Assembly: GCF_012933655.1 (NCBI RefSeq)
Contig: NZ_JABBJJ010000097.1
Location: 1 to 37,125 of the forward strand
Source of the DNA: Pyxidicoccus fallax
GTDB lineage: Bacteria > Myxococcota > Myxococcia > Myxococcales > Myxococcaceae
Length of the DNA: 37,125 nucleotides
Direction: 5' to 3'
The stretch's first letter is position 1, and each line of letters starts with the position of its first letter. The position numbers and the translations under genes were made by a program. Below are positions 15,361-23,582 of this stretch, piece by piece. The notes beneath the pieces were generated by a model. The model was not told where the DNA came from. It saw nothing but the letters and a program-made list of their open reading frames with translations, and searched no databases.

Positions 15361-15390
15361 GCGCTCCTCCACGGGTCGCGGAAGGAGCGC
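15361..15390 (-). promoter_or_regulatory. Leader hairpin that would cover the oxidase ribosome-binding site
   Basis: In the leader of the FAD oxidase, GCGCTCC (15390-15384 on the minus strand) is complementary to GGAGCGC (15367-15361), which contains part of the GGAGGAG Shine-Dalgarno. Pairing of these 7 bases across a 16-nt loop would hide the ribosome-binding site. This suggests translational control, by inference from sequence complementarity only. Confidence 0.35.
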
Positions 15391-15413
15391 CCCGCAAGGA
15401 GCAAGCTAGGAAT

Positions 15414-15427
15414 GGCAGGCGCCTGCC
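15414..15427. promoter_or_regulatory. 14-bp perfect palindrome between P450 and oxidase genes
   Basis: GGCAGGC and GCCTGCC abut at 15414-15427. It lies in the 153-nt gap between the P450 stop and the oxidase start. It could be a dimeric regulator site or a hairpin between the two genes; nothing else distinguishes these. Confidence 0.3.
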
Positions 15428-15510
15428 GGGGCAGCCAGGCGAGCCAGGGCGCCCAGGTCCACACCGGGCGGTGGCGTCACACGCGACGCTCGGCGGGTCC
15501 GCGCCCCTCG

Positions 15511-16755
15511 CTAGCCCCACTCCACCTCGAGCCGCCCGAGCCGCCGGATGGTCACGCTCCGGAGCATCCGCGGGTCCGGGCTCGGGATGAGCCGGAGGTT
15601 CGGCAGGCGCCGGGTCAGCACGTCCACCGCGATGCCCGTCTCGAGGCGGGCGAGCTGCGCGCCGATGCAGAAGTGGATGCCCTGACCGAAGGCGAGGTGC
15701 CGCCGGGACGTGTCGCGGCGCGGGTCGAAGCGGTCCGGCTCCGGGAAGCGGGACGCGTCGCGGTTGGCCGAGGCGAACACGAGGCGGACATGGGCCCCCT
15801 TGGGAATGGACACGCCGCCGAGTTCCACCTCCTCCGTCGTGGTGCGGAACATCGCCGTCACGGGGGACGTCATCCGCGCGGCTTCCTCGAAGATGCCGGG
15901 CAGCAGGCCCGGGTCGGCCTGGAGCGCCCCCAGCGCCTCCGGGTTCCGGAGCAGCAGCTCCATGGCTCCGGCGATGAGCCCCGCCGTCGTCTCGTGGCCC
16001 GCGAAGAGGGTCTGCGTCAGCATCCCCACCAGCTCCGCCCGGCTCGCGGGGACGTCCAGCTCCCGCGCCGCGGTGACGACGTCCGTCAGCAGGTCATCCC
16101 GGGGCGAGGTGGTGCGCGCGTCGAGCGCCTCGGAGAGGTACCGCTGGAAGTCCAGCACGCCGTGCGCGCACCGGACCAGCGACTCGACGGAGCCATGCGC
16201 CGCGAACACCGCGCTCAGGTCATCGGACCATCGCTGGAACAGCGGGATGTCCTCGTAGGGAATGCCGAAGATGCCGGCGATGACGCGCGCGGGCAGCGGG
16301 TGGGCGAACCGCGTGAAGAGGTCGGCGCGGCCTTCCGACACGAAGCCGTCGACGAGTTCCTCGGCGAGGGTGCGCACGAGCGGCGCCTTCTCGGCGACGC
16401 GGCGCGCGTTGAAGGCCTTGCTGACCAGTCCCCGGAAGCGGGTGTGCGCCGGAGGGTCGTTGTCGACGAGGCTCGGCAGCGGAGGCAGTCCCCGGGCCAG
16501 GACCTGGAGCACCTCGGGAGGAAGCTTCTCGGCGCCCACGTCGATGGACCCGACGGACGAGAACCGGCCGGGCGCCGCGAGCACGGCGCTGACGTCCTCG
16601 TAGCGCGTCACCACCCAGGCGCCGAGCACCGGGCTGTAGAAGACCGGCTCCTCCCGCCGGGCCCGCGCGTAGAACGGGTGCGGGTCCTCCAGGTGCGGCG
16701 AGACGAGCGGGTTGTACTCGGCGCCAAGCGGCGAGGGGACGGAGGGGTTGCGCAT
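15511..16755 (-). CDS. Cytochrome P450
   Basis: A 414-residue soluble bacterial P450. It has the I-helix oxygen-activation motif AGHETT (252-257), the K-helix ExxR (Glu291-Arg294), and the heme loop FGQGIHFCIG with thiolate ligand Cys363. The length is typical of class I bacterial P450s, which need ferredoxin and reductase partners not seen here. It starts 33 nt after the MpaB-like gene, so the two are probably co-transcribed; the FAD oxidase follows 153 nt downstream. The ribosome-binding site is weak. A hydroxylation or epoxidation step in a small pathway is likely; the substrate cannot be predicted. Confidence 0.94.
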   Translation of the reverse strand: MRNPSVPSPLGAEYNPLVSPHLEDPHPFYARARREEPVFYSPVLGAWVVTRYEDVSAVLAAPGRFSSVGSIDVGAEKLPPEVLQVLARGLPPLPSLVDNDPPAHTRFRGLVSKAFNARRVAEKAPLVRTLAEELVDGFVSEGRADLFTRFAHPLPARVIAGIFGIPYEDIPLFQRWSDDLSAVFAAHGSVESLVRCAHGVLDFQRYLSEALDARTTSPRDDLLTDVVTAARELDVPASRAELVGMLTQTLFAGHETTAGLIAGAMELLLRNPEALGALQADPGLLPGIFEEAARMTSPVTAMFRTTTEEVELGGVSIPKGAHVRLVFASANRDASRFPEPDRFDPRRDTSRRHLAFGQGIHFCIGAQLARLETGIAVDVLTRRLPNLRLIPSPDPRMLRSVTIRRLGRLEVEWG

Positions 16756-16788
16756 GAGGGGCTCGTGCGGTCGGGGTTGACGGTGGAC

Positions 16789-17685
16789 TCAGGACTGGCT
16801 GGACGGCGTCCTGCCCCGGCCCATGGGACAGCCCTTCGGGAAGGTGCCGAGCTGCTCGACGGAGTAGCCGCCCGGGTAGCTGCGGATGTTGGGCCGCCCG
16901 CGCGCGAAGAGCGGCTCGCTTCGCGGTGACAGCGCGTAGCGCACGAACTTCCCGCGGGCCTTGAGCGCGAGGCGAGACACCGTGCGACTAAGGGAAGAGG
17001 GGTGCTCGTAGTGGAACGCATCGAGCAGCGCGGGCTCCATGAGCGAGCGGGCGAACAGCGAGACGAGCCGCTTCGGCGCGAGGTTCGAGGGCGGGAAGGT
17101 GGTGAGCAACTCGAGGGTGGCGTCGGCGACGGCCCGGCTGCGCGCATCGAAGGCGAAGTGCTTCGCCTCGTAGTCATCCATGAACGCGGCGAAGGCCTCG
17201 TACGTCTCTGGAATCTCCTGGATGCCCATGTGCCGGCCGAGCGCGCGGTAGTTGTGCGTCCACGCGCTCACCTCGTGCGGGGTGAAGGGCCGCCAGCCGA
17301 AGTCCGCGAGCCAGCGCACCGGCATCACCACGAAGGTGGAGAGCACGTAGCGCATGTCGTCGTTGGAGATGTCGTAGGCGCCGTGCATCTGGTTCATGCG
17401 TCGCAGCGCCTGCCTCCCCTCCTGGCTGGCCATGCCGTGCTCGAGGATGGTGTCGAGGATGAGCACGGTGTCGTCGTAGCGCTTCTGGGTCCGCTGGGTG
17501 AACTCCCCCGTCTCATGCAGGAGCACGCCGATGCTCGGCACCGCGTAGGTGCGGAACAGCGCGAAGCTGAGCGCCTGCTCGATGTCCCACGGGAATTCCT
17601 GCGTGGTGAGGATGCGGACGATTTCCTCGTACTGAGTCTGTGCGTCGAGTCGGTCGGTGCGGTCGCGGAGCGCGAAGCGGTTCAT
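16789..17685 (-). CDS. MpaB/DUF2236-type oxygenase family protein
   Basis: A 298-residue protein of the MpaB/LcpA-like (DUF2236) family, whose studied members are heme oxygenases that cleave isoprenoid chains or rubber. Supporting segments are RRMNQMHGAYDISNDDMRYVLSTFVVMPVRWLADFGWRPFTPHE, with conserved His101 in MNQMHG. I place the start at the ATG at 17685, after a G-run; the reading frame extends further upstream without support. It is the first gene of a group with a P450 and an FAD oxidase in one direction, which fits an oxidative tailoring or terpenoid-degrading route. The exact reaction is inference. Confidence 0.75.
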   Translation of the reverse strand: MNRFALRDRTDRLDAQTQYEEIVRILTTQEFPWDIEQALSFALFRTYAVPSIGVLLHETGEFTQRTQKRYDDTVLILDTILEHGMASQEGRQALRRMNQMHGAYDISNDDMRYVLSTFVVMPVRWLADFGWRPFTPHEVSAWTHNYRALGRHMGIQEIPETYEAFAAFMDDYEAKHFAFDARSRAVADATLELLTTFPPSNLAPKRLVSLFARSLMEPALLDAFHYEHPSSLSRTVSRLALKARGKFVRYALSPRSEPLFARGRPNIRSYPGGYSVEQLGTFPKGCPMGRGRTPSSQS

Positions 17686-17831
17686 TCGAAGGCCCCCCAA
17701 TAAAGCCAATCCAGGAAGTCTAGCGCAGCACCAGCCCCTGGCGTCAGGTTGACCCACTTCCCTGGCGATTCGCGCCACGGTAATGAAGTTCAGTGGAAGT
17801 GCCCGGCGGACCCACGGGCCCCAAACCAGCC

Positions 17832-18662
17832 ATGAGCCCATTTCTTCTGTCGCATGACGACATGCGGCGAGCCTTCGACCTGCTCGCCGACCCCGTCTTC
17901 GTCAAGGACCGCAAGCACCGCTGGCTCTACCACAACGAGGCCTTCGCGAAGCTGATGGGCCGTCCGTCGTCCGAGCTGATTGGCAAGAGCGACGACGCCT
18001 ACATGCCGCCGGAGACGGTGAAGCTGTTCTGGGCGAACGACGACCTCGTGTTCAACTCGGGCCAGCCGCACGAGAACGAGGAGCCCGTCCCCTTCCCCGA
18101 CGGCACCGTCCACACCGTCTGGACGCGCAAGTACCCGATGCGCAACGAGGCCGGAGAGGTCACCGGACTCATCGCCATCCTCACCGACGTCACCCTGCTG
18201 CAGGACCGCATCACCACTCGCGCCGAGTTCGAGCAGCGCGCGCGGGAGAGCGAGGTACGGCTGCAGGCGCAGCAGACGATGCTCGACCAGCTCTCGGCGC
18301 CGGCCGTGCTGCTCTGGGACGGCATCGTGCTGATGCCCCTGGTGGGAGACCTGACGGCGGAGCGGACGACGCTTCTCCAGCAGAACCTGCTCGGGGCGGC
18401 GACGCGCCACCGGGCCCGTCACATCATCGTCGACATCACCGGCATCGGGCTGATCGACACCGGCACGGCGGGGCGGCTGCTCGGGGCCGTCCAGGCCGCG
18501 CGGCTGCTCGGCGCCCGCTGCATCCTCGTCGGCATGTCACCCCTGCTGGCCCAGACGCTGGTCGCCATGGGTATCGAGTTCCGCGACATCCCCACGTTCG
18601 CCGTCCTGCAGGATGGAATGGCCCTGGCCTTCCGCGAGATGGGCTACCGAATCACTCGCTGA
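17832..18662 (+). CDS. PAS-STAS protein of the RsbR co-antagonist type
   Basis: A 276-residue protein with an N-terminal PAS domain (about 12-125, including VFVKDRKHRWLYHNEAFAKLMG) and a C-terminal STAS domain (about 155-270). The STAS part keeps RsbR landmarks: VDITGIGLIDT, with Thr210 in the place of the first phosphorylatable Thr of RsbR proteins, and LVGMSPLLAQTLVAMG, where Ser236 replaces the second. RsbR proteins sense stress and, with RsbS and RsbT, build stressosomes. No RsbS, RsbT or phosphatase gene is adjacent, so partners must be elsewhere. The ATG at 17832 is preferred; a GTG 13 codons earlier is possible. It diverges from the MpaB gene. Confidence 0.85.
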   Translation: MSPFLLSHDDMRRAFDLLADPVFVKDRKHRWLYHNEAFAKLMGRPSSELIGKSDDAYMPPETVKLFWANDDLVFNSGQPHENEEPVPFPDGTVHTVWTRKYPMRNEAGEVTGLIAILTDVTLLQDRITTRAEFEQRARESEVRLQAQQTMLDQLSAPAVLLWDGIVLMPLVGDLTAERTTLLQQNLLGAATRHRARHIIVDITGIGLIDTGTAGRLLGAVQAARLLGARCILVGMSPLLAQTLVAMGIEFRDIPTFAVLQDGMALAFREMGYRITR

Positions 18663-18963
18663 AGGCGCCGAGGGCCGCACCTGAGGCTTCCTTCCAGGCG
18701 CTGCTGGCCCATCCCCCGGCCCTGACGGGGCCGGAGCTCGGCGGCGACCGGTCAGAGGGGCTGGTCGCCCACCGCACGGGGCCGCGAGCCAGTACCTGGC
18801 GGAGCTACCGGCGCTGAACGGGTCGAGGCCTCCAGCGCGTCACATCCCCTCGTCGTGGACTCCGCCTGTTGAACCCGGGAGGGGGTTCATCGCTTTCGCT
18901 CGCCTCGGCGCCCTGGCGCTGGCGTGGGACATCCCTTCCCGCGCCACGTACCGGAGGGGCCTC
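18663..18963. other. 301-nt stretch without a convincing gene
   Basis: No ORF with a ribosome-binding site is seen. The stretch holds a probable terminator hairpin for the PAS-STAS gene at 18717-18735, GC-rich sequence of no clear meaning, and the GGAGGGG Shine-Dalgarno of the next gene just before 18964. The promoter of that gene presumably lies here, but I could not define it. Confidence 0.5.
18717..18735 (+). terminator. Hairpin downstream of the PAS-STAS gene
   Basis: CCGGCCC (18717-18723) pairs with GGGCCGG (18729-18735) around a 5-nt loop, 54 nt after the stop codon. No T-run follows. Confidence 0.4.
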
Positions 18964-19848
18964 ATGGTAGATGACCCCATCATCCACATGCCCAGGAGCC
19001 TGCGCTATGTCTCCGCGCTGGTCCTGGGCGCGGCGGCGTCTGCCTTCCTGCTCATGGCGTTCGCCATGCACAAAGCGGATGCGGACGGCAATGGCGACGT
19101 CGTGTTGATCCTGATGTCCCTGGTTCAGGTCACCCTGACGGCCTTCGCCTTCCTGCTCATCTTCGGATTCTCACAACGAAGCCTCAGCTTCGATGCATTG
19201 CGTGCGAAGGTGACCGGCTTTCTGGCTCACGAGCTGCCGGACATGATTTCCACGGGCCATTACACGAAGCCGGAGCCGGTGGAGTCCATCGGTCTCGGCA
19301 AGCGCTGCCATGTGCTGAAGCGGGAAATCCATGTAGAGGTCGGTCACTACAGCAAGGATTATCGAGCCGACTACTGGATCAACACCCGAGCTCCTGAAGT
19401 GCTGCTTCCTGGCCGCAAGCAGGCCTGCCTGCTGCTCGACGTGAATGTCTTCGTGCAGCACATGGTCGTCGTGGTCAAGGTGCCGCGAAGGGATGGAGAG
19501 GATGACACTCCCTTGAAGCTCGTCCTGGATAGATGGCTCAGGCCGGCCATGTTCTCGGAAATCACGTACAAGGACTGTTGGGACGGGTACCTCGGTAGCC
19601 AGGCGCGGCATATCTATTTGAAGGCCCGGTTCGACGAGCGCTTCCTGGTGACCCCGGCGGAGCGGCTGATGTGCGCTCAGTGCATCGGGGCAATGGTTCG
19701 CGACCTCATCTTGCTGTGCAAGCAGATGAATTACCCACTGCCCGAGCGCCTCAACATTGTTCCAGTGCCCGAACCCAGAAAAGCCGAACAGGGAATTCAG
19801 ATGCCTGTGAGCAATGGCAGGCCCCCGTCCCATGAATTCTTGATGTAG
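18964..19848 (+). CDS. Unrecognised membrane protein with two N-terminal helices
   Basis: A 294-residue protein of unknown family. The ATG at 18964 has GGAGGGG about 6 nt upstream. Two hydrophobic helices (about 14-34 and 45-68) flank a short acidic loop (KADADGNGD), giving a hairpin in the inner membrane with a ~220-residue soluble C-terminal part on the cytoplasmic side if the N terminus is inside. The soluble part includes three Cys, a YWINTRAPEVLLPGRK segment and a long helical stretch near 235-260; no catalytic motif is recognised. It stands alone between the PAS-STAS gene and a damaged lipoprotein gene, both in the same direction. Confidence 0.75.
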   Translation: MVDDPIIHMPRSLRYVSALVLGAAASAFLLMAFAMHKADADGNGDVVLILMSLVQVTLTAFAFLLIFGFSQRSLSFDALRAKVTGFLAHELPDMISTGHYTKPEPVESIGLGKRCHVLKREIHVEVGHYSKDYRADYWINTRAPEVLLPGRKQACLLLDVNVFVQHMVVVVKVPRRDGEDDTPLKLVLDRWLRPAMFSEITYKDCWDGYLGSQARHIYLKARFDERFLVTPAERLMCAQCIGAMVRDLILLCKQMNYPLPERLNIVPVPEPRKAEQGIQMPVSNGRPPSHEFLM

Positions 19849-19917
19849 GCGCGGGACGTGTCCAACGACGGCGCACCGGTTGTAGAGTCCCCGCAATCCC
19901 TCTCGCTGGAGCGTTTC

Positions 19918-20438
19918 GTGAAGCGCCTTTCCTCCGTTCCCGTGGCCAGACACCTGCGTCTTCCCCTGGTGGCTCTCGCGAGCCTGCTCTGCATGGGCAG
20001 TGGCATGGGAAACCCGGGGTGTGGAAGCGGAGGAGACGGGCCCAGGTGCCCGGACGGGTGTGCCGTCGAGGGGAGCTACCAGTTGACCTTCGAGGACACG
20101 CGTCCGCTGCCCCCGGCCTGCGAGGCGCTCGGGCTGACCCTTCCCAGGGGCCGCTGGTCATCTCCCGCGATGACGACGTGCTCACGATGAAGCTCAACGG
20201 AGTGGACGTCACCGGCGAGTACCGCAGCGCATTCGCGGGCATCATGAATCTGTCGGGACATGGGTCGGCGCGGAGAGTCCCCATCAACGTCACCATCGAT
20301 GGGAGCTTCGTGGATCCCCACCCGAAGGACACCACCCAGCCCTCGACCCTGAAGGGCTCCTACGGAATCCACCGCTCGGACCAGGAGTACACCGTCGCCG
20401 ACTGCAAGGACACCCGCGCCTTCACCGCGACGCGCTGA
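19918..20438 (+). pseudogene. Lipoprotein gene interrupted by a one-base frameshift
   Basis: The first part, from a GTG at 19918 with TGGAG upstream, encodes a basic N terminus, a hydrophobic segment and a Cys (NPGCGSGGDG) that looks like a lipoprotein or secretion signal, followed by VEGSYQLTFEDTRPLPPACEALGLTLP. The natural continuation, VISRDDDVLTMKLNGVDVTGEYRSAF, is in another frame and runs to the stop at 20438. The frames join at the GGGG run at 20147-20150: one extra G would restore a single ~173-residue protein. Either the gene carries a real deletion or a base was lost in sequencing a homopolymer. The family is not recognised. Confidence 0.65.
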
Positions 20439-20447
20439 GGGCGAGGT

Positions 20448-20466
20448 GGGCCCGGCACGAGGGCCC
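20448..20466. terminator. Hairpin between convergent genes
   Basis: GGGCCC occurs at 20448-20453 and again at 20461-20466 with a 7-nt loop between, forming a 6-bp stem 9 nt after the lipoprotein stop. No T-run follows. Confidence 0.35.
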
Positions 20467-20661
20467 CCAAGCCGCGGGCTGTTGAGGCTCAAGACAGACA
20501 AGGATCCAGGCCTCTGCCGCGCAGGATGGGAGCGGGGCTTGGGCAGGCGTGTCCCTCAAGGTCGCTGCGGGGTCTGTCCACCGGACGGGAGCATCACTCG
20601 TGCGTCCATATTCAGACAACGGACGGACAAGAGCCCGTAAGCCTTGGTGGGCTATCAGGCC

Positions 20662-21477
20662 TCAAGGAACCAGCCAGCCAAAAAAGTACTTGCGCCCAGG
20701 AATGAACTTCCTCGACTCGTCCGAGGACAAGAAGTCTTCCAGCACTGCAGCCGCCGTGAGCGACTGGAACCGCCCTTCTTGAAAGAACCTCGTACAATTG
20801 ATGCCAGTTGAAGCCTCGAACCGACGCCGCAAGAGCCATTGAGTGGCTTCCTCAAAGTGGCTGGCACCGAGGTTGTCGAGCAGCAAGCGCGCGATTTCAG
20901 GGACATGTAACTCCTGTCCCATGAACACGTAGGCTTGCTCCGACCCCAGGCTTTGAGAGAGTTCCTGTACGCGCCCCATCACCATCTTCTTGTACTCTGA
21001 AAACTCCGCCTCCGTGGGCGGGCATTCAGCGATTGGGCCCCACCTGGGTTCCAGCATTTGAGAAAGGTGAAGCGCAAAGATTCGCGAGTCCGGCACACCG
21101 AGATTCCACTCAAAGATGCGTAGAATCTCTGGAACAAAAAGAAGCTGACCATGAGCAGCGAGTGCGTTGCTCAAATCGAGAGCATCGTCTCCACCGACAG
21201 GCTCAAAGCTCGCGAATCGGTTCTGCAGGTGTGTCACCATCCCGCGAATGGCCTCAGTCGACCCGGCATCGCCAAGAAGACGGCAACAGGCATCCCGTAG
21301 AAGCCGATTATCAGTACTGAAGAAGACATCCAGCAGACGCTGCGCGTCGCTGAAGTCGCCTTGCCTTACCCGCTCAAAGATGTGCGCCCACTGCTGCCAT
21401 GGGCGTGGCGCTGTCTTGAGTGGCTCAGTCTCAAAGAAATATCCGCCACGTCTCCAGTCAATCCGAATGCTATTCAT
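20662..21477 (-). CDS. Probable immunity protein for the adjacent toxin
   Basis: A 271-residue mostly helical cytoplasmic protein with no signal peptide. HEAT-like helix pairs are suggested by the central region (e.g. LLRDACCRLLGDAGSTEAIRGMVTHL). The C-terminal tail PGRKYFFGWLVP resembles tails seen in some Imm-family immunity proteins; I cannot fix the family. It starts 21 nt after the toxin gene, in the same direction and with the same AT-richer composition. The immunity role follows mainly from this position, since T6SS effectors are nearly always followed by their immunity gene. Confidence 0.6.
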   Translation of the reverse strand: MNSIRIDWRRGGYFFETEPLKTAPRPWQQWAHIFERVRQGDFSDAQRLLDVFFSTDNRLLRDACCRLLGDAGSTEAIRGMVTHLQNRFASFEPVGGDDALDLSNALAAHGQLLFVPEILRIFEWNLGVPDSRIFALHLSQMLEPRWGPIAECPPTEAEFSEYKKMVMGRVQELSQSLGSEQAYVFMGQELHVPEIARLLLDNLGASHFEEATQWLLRRRFEASTGINCTRFFQEGRFQSLTAAAVLEDFLSSDESRKFIPGRKYFFGWLVP

Positions 21478-21498
21478 CAGCCTTTATCCCATCCTTGC

Positions 21499-22551
21499 TC
21501 ATTGCCACTTATTTGTGAACAAATCGTCGATGCCTTGGCAATAAGAACAGAGCTCGCTCTGTGGTTGGAGATTCCCGTCATTCGTAGGACATCCTCCTGC
21601 CTCCTTGGGCACGAGGTGATTGATTCGGATCTGTTTATTGGCTTGAGTCGAAGCGGCCTTGGCCTCGGCGTCGCTCTTGAAACTCCCTCCCGCCTGCTGA
21701 CGTAGACGGCTCATGGCCCCATCGTACGTGAGGAGGGGCCGGTTATTCGCTGCCTCCCACCTTTCTCTGAATCTACTCCGCTCATCGTTCCAGGCTAGAT
21801 CAATCTTCTTGGTTCGATCCGAGTCATGGTCCCGAAACACGTCGCAGGGCGGTTCTGGAAACACCCGATTGCCAGGCGTGCATGTACACTTCGACGCCTT
21901 CTCAGCAAGAATCTTCGCGAAATCTTGACTGCGCTTCTCGCCTCGGTCAGAGAGCTTTCCCTTGAACTTGGCCTTCTTCGAAGGATGCGGCTCGTTGAGC
22001 TTATAGAAATCTTCGAAGCTTTGCGCTTTTTCGCCACTTTGGAAGGCAGCTGGGCAATCCTTCATGCCGCAGCAAGGGCATTTCTCCTCGGCAATTCGAT
22101 CAAGAGCGAGCTGAACCATGGCCTCCATGTTTGGTATGGGAGGCGTACTGCCCGGGTAGCTGGCGTGATTACTGGTGGTGATGTCTAGGTGCCTACAAAC
22201 GTTCTTGCCCTCGACCACGACATCCATTGAGTGCGCCTGGAAGTACGTCTTGCCCGTGATGGTATGCGTTAAAACGCTACCCCCAAAGTTGCGAGTCGCG
22301 GCTTCGTCTCCCAGGGGTGAGGTCTGGTAATAGCTTTTGCCCTTGAGCGCTATTGGTTTCCCCCCCACGGTCACGCTCGTGCTGCCCTGCTTCAGATCTT
22401 TTGCAAAGGACGTGTTCGGATAGGGAATCGGAACTGGACCTGCCGGTGGAGGCGGCGGACTCAGGCATACGTCCGGGAAGGCGGCCATGACCTTGGCATC
22501 GCCTGCTTGGTGCGCAATCTCCATTCCGTTCGCGAAGACCTTCTTTCCCAC
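21499..22551 (-). CDS. T6SS PAAR-like (DUF4150) effector with C-terminal nuclease-like toxin
   Basis: A 350-residue protein. The GTG at 22551 has AGGAG about 6 nt upstream; the longer frame is shadow. Residues 1-130 match the DUF4150 PAAR-like domain (GKKVFANGMEIAHQAGDAKV, PIPYPNTS, TSPLGDEAATRNFGG, NHASYPGSTPPIPNM), which caps the type VI spike. Residues 155-240 have many Cys (CPCCGMKDC, CTCTPG, PPC). The C-terminal region (about 200-350) ends in INHLVPKEAGGCPTNDGNLQPQ, where His312, Pro315, GG and Asn327-Leu resemble the HNH nuclease pattern, followed by CSYC. A DNA- or RNA-cleaving toxin is likely. It follows a ketosynthase-like gene by 8 nt and precedes the immunity candidate. Confidence 0.8.
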   Translation of the reverse strand: MGKKVFANGMEIAHQAGDAKVMAAFPDVCLSPPPPPAGPVPIPYPNTSFAKDLKQGSTSVTVGGKPIALKGKSYYQTSPLGDEAATRNFGGSVLTHTITGKTYFQAHSMDVVVEGKNVCRHLDITTSNHASYPGSTPPIPNMEAMVQLALDRIAEEKCPCCGMKDCPAAFQSGEKAQSFEDFYKLNEPHPSKKAKFKGKLSDRGEKRSQDFAKILAEKASKCTCTPGNRVFPEPPCDVFRDHDSDRTKKIDLAWNDERSRFRERWEAANNRPLLTYDGAMSRLRQQAGGSFKSDAEAKAASTQANKQIRINHLVPKEAGGCPTNDGNLQPQSELCSYCQGIDDLFTNKWQ

Positions 22552-22559
22552 GGTATCTC

Positions 22560-23582
22560 CTATCCCACGGACTCCAGGATCACGGCAGCACGCCCGCCGT
22601 ATTCGTTTCCGGCAAAGCCAATAGCTCGGTGCCCAGGAGCATAACGGCGCGTCCACGCTGCAATCGCCCAGAGCATGCCGCAGAGTCCAGCCGCCGCGCC
22701 GGTATCGCCAAGCGACTCCGCGCACAACCAGAGGGGAAACTCGCTCTTGCGCTCTCGCAGGAGTCTGGAGACGAGAAGCGCCTGCTCCTTGAAGTAGAAA
22801 CTCTCACCTGCAGCGTCAGAGAAGCGAAAGGCAACGTCATGGAGCGCAAGCTTGGCTTCATCCAAGGCCGCTCTCGCAGATGCCGTAATCCCGTCAGCTC
22901 GCAGTGGCAGGTCGTTCTCAAGGGAGGCGGGTTCTCTCGAAAACCCCATACCTCGAATGGCAGCAAGTCCCTTTCCTTGAAGCGAAAGCAGGACACAAGC
23001 GGCGGCTTCGCCAGGGATAACGCCGTCGGAGTTTCCCTCAACAAGAAGTCGGTGCCGTTCAGATAGCCGGAGCAGTGTGCGAGCACACATCATCGACTCG
23101 GCACCGGCGACCACGCATGCTGGGGCCTCGTGCTGGCGTAGCAACCTGCGGCCGGCGGCGAGGGCGGAATACCCCCCGTAGGAGCCCTCGGTGAAGATCC
23201 GTACTTTGTCCGGATTGAGGACGACCTTCAGGCGCGGAGCAAGCTCTTGGACGAGAAACTCGGCAGAGTAGTGTTCCATCGCGGGTGCGGCAGGCAACGC
23301 AATCAAGAGCGGAAGCTGCTCGAACACCTTCGTGCCGGTCTGCTCGAGGATCTCCTGGAGAGCATGAGTCAAAAAGAAGAGCCAACGCTCCTCTGGAGCC
23401 GACCTGGGTTTGAGGGTGTCTCGCATGTGCGAGATGACGATCTCGCGGCCTTGATTATCGAAGTACGGTGAAATCTGCTTGCGGTTTATCCCGGCGCGTA
23501 GAGCGGCGCAGGCTGATGCCCAGCGGAGCCCCACGGGGCAAGCCATGCCCGCAGCGCGAACGTATATGGGCTCTGCACTCAT
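22560..23582 (-). CDS. Ketosynthase-fold protein without catalytic Cys, in T6SS cargo cassette
   Basis: A 340-residue protein with the overall plan of beta-ketoacyl synthases: an N-terminal GMACPVG segment, a nucleophile-elbow region and the SLGDTGAAAGLCGMLWA region near the C terminus. At the elbow, where active enzymes have ACSSS, this reads TEGSYGGYSAL (131-141), so the catalytic Cys is absent and acyl condensation is unlikely. Such proteins occur between DUF2169 and DUF4150 genes in type VI cargo clusters, where an adaptor or assembly role is more plausible than lipid synthesis. Its start overlaps the DUF2169 stop (ATGA), and the effector gene begins 8 nt after its stop, so the set is tightly coupled. 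Confidence 0.75.
   Translation of the reverse strand: MSAEPIYVRAAGMACPVGLRWASACAALRAGINRKQISPYFDNQGREIVISHMRDTLKPRSAPEERWLFFLTHALQEILEQTGTKVFEQLPLLIALPAAPAMEHYSAEFLVQELAPRLKVVLNPDKVRIFTEGSYGGYSALAAGRRLLRQHEAPACVVAGAESMMCARTLLRLSERHRLLVEGNSDGVIPGEAAACVLLSLQGKGLAAIRGMGFSREPASLENDLPLRADGITASARAALDEAKLALHDVAFRFSDAAGESFYFKEQALLVSRLLRERKSEFPLWLCAESLGDTGAAAGLCGMLWAIAAWTRRYAPGHRAIGFAGNEYGGRAAVILESVG

Noticed and set aside
14227-16929. 900-codon open frame on the plus strand
   Set aside because: Antisense to the FAD oxidase and P450, whose motifs are unmistakable; the frame itself shows only biased composition.
20019-20190. Independent gene starting at 20019
   Set aside because: Its first 44 residues are out-of-frame translation of the lipoprotein gene; only the part after 20150 is meaningful, which points to a frameshift.
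22560-23582. Fatty acid or polyketide synthesis gene
   Set aside because: The active-site Cys is absent and the neighbours are T6SS cargo genes with no acyl carrier protein.
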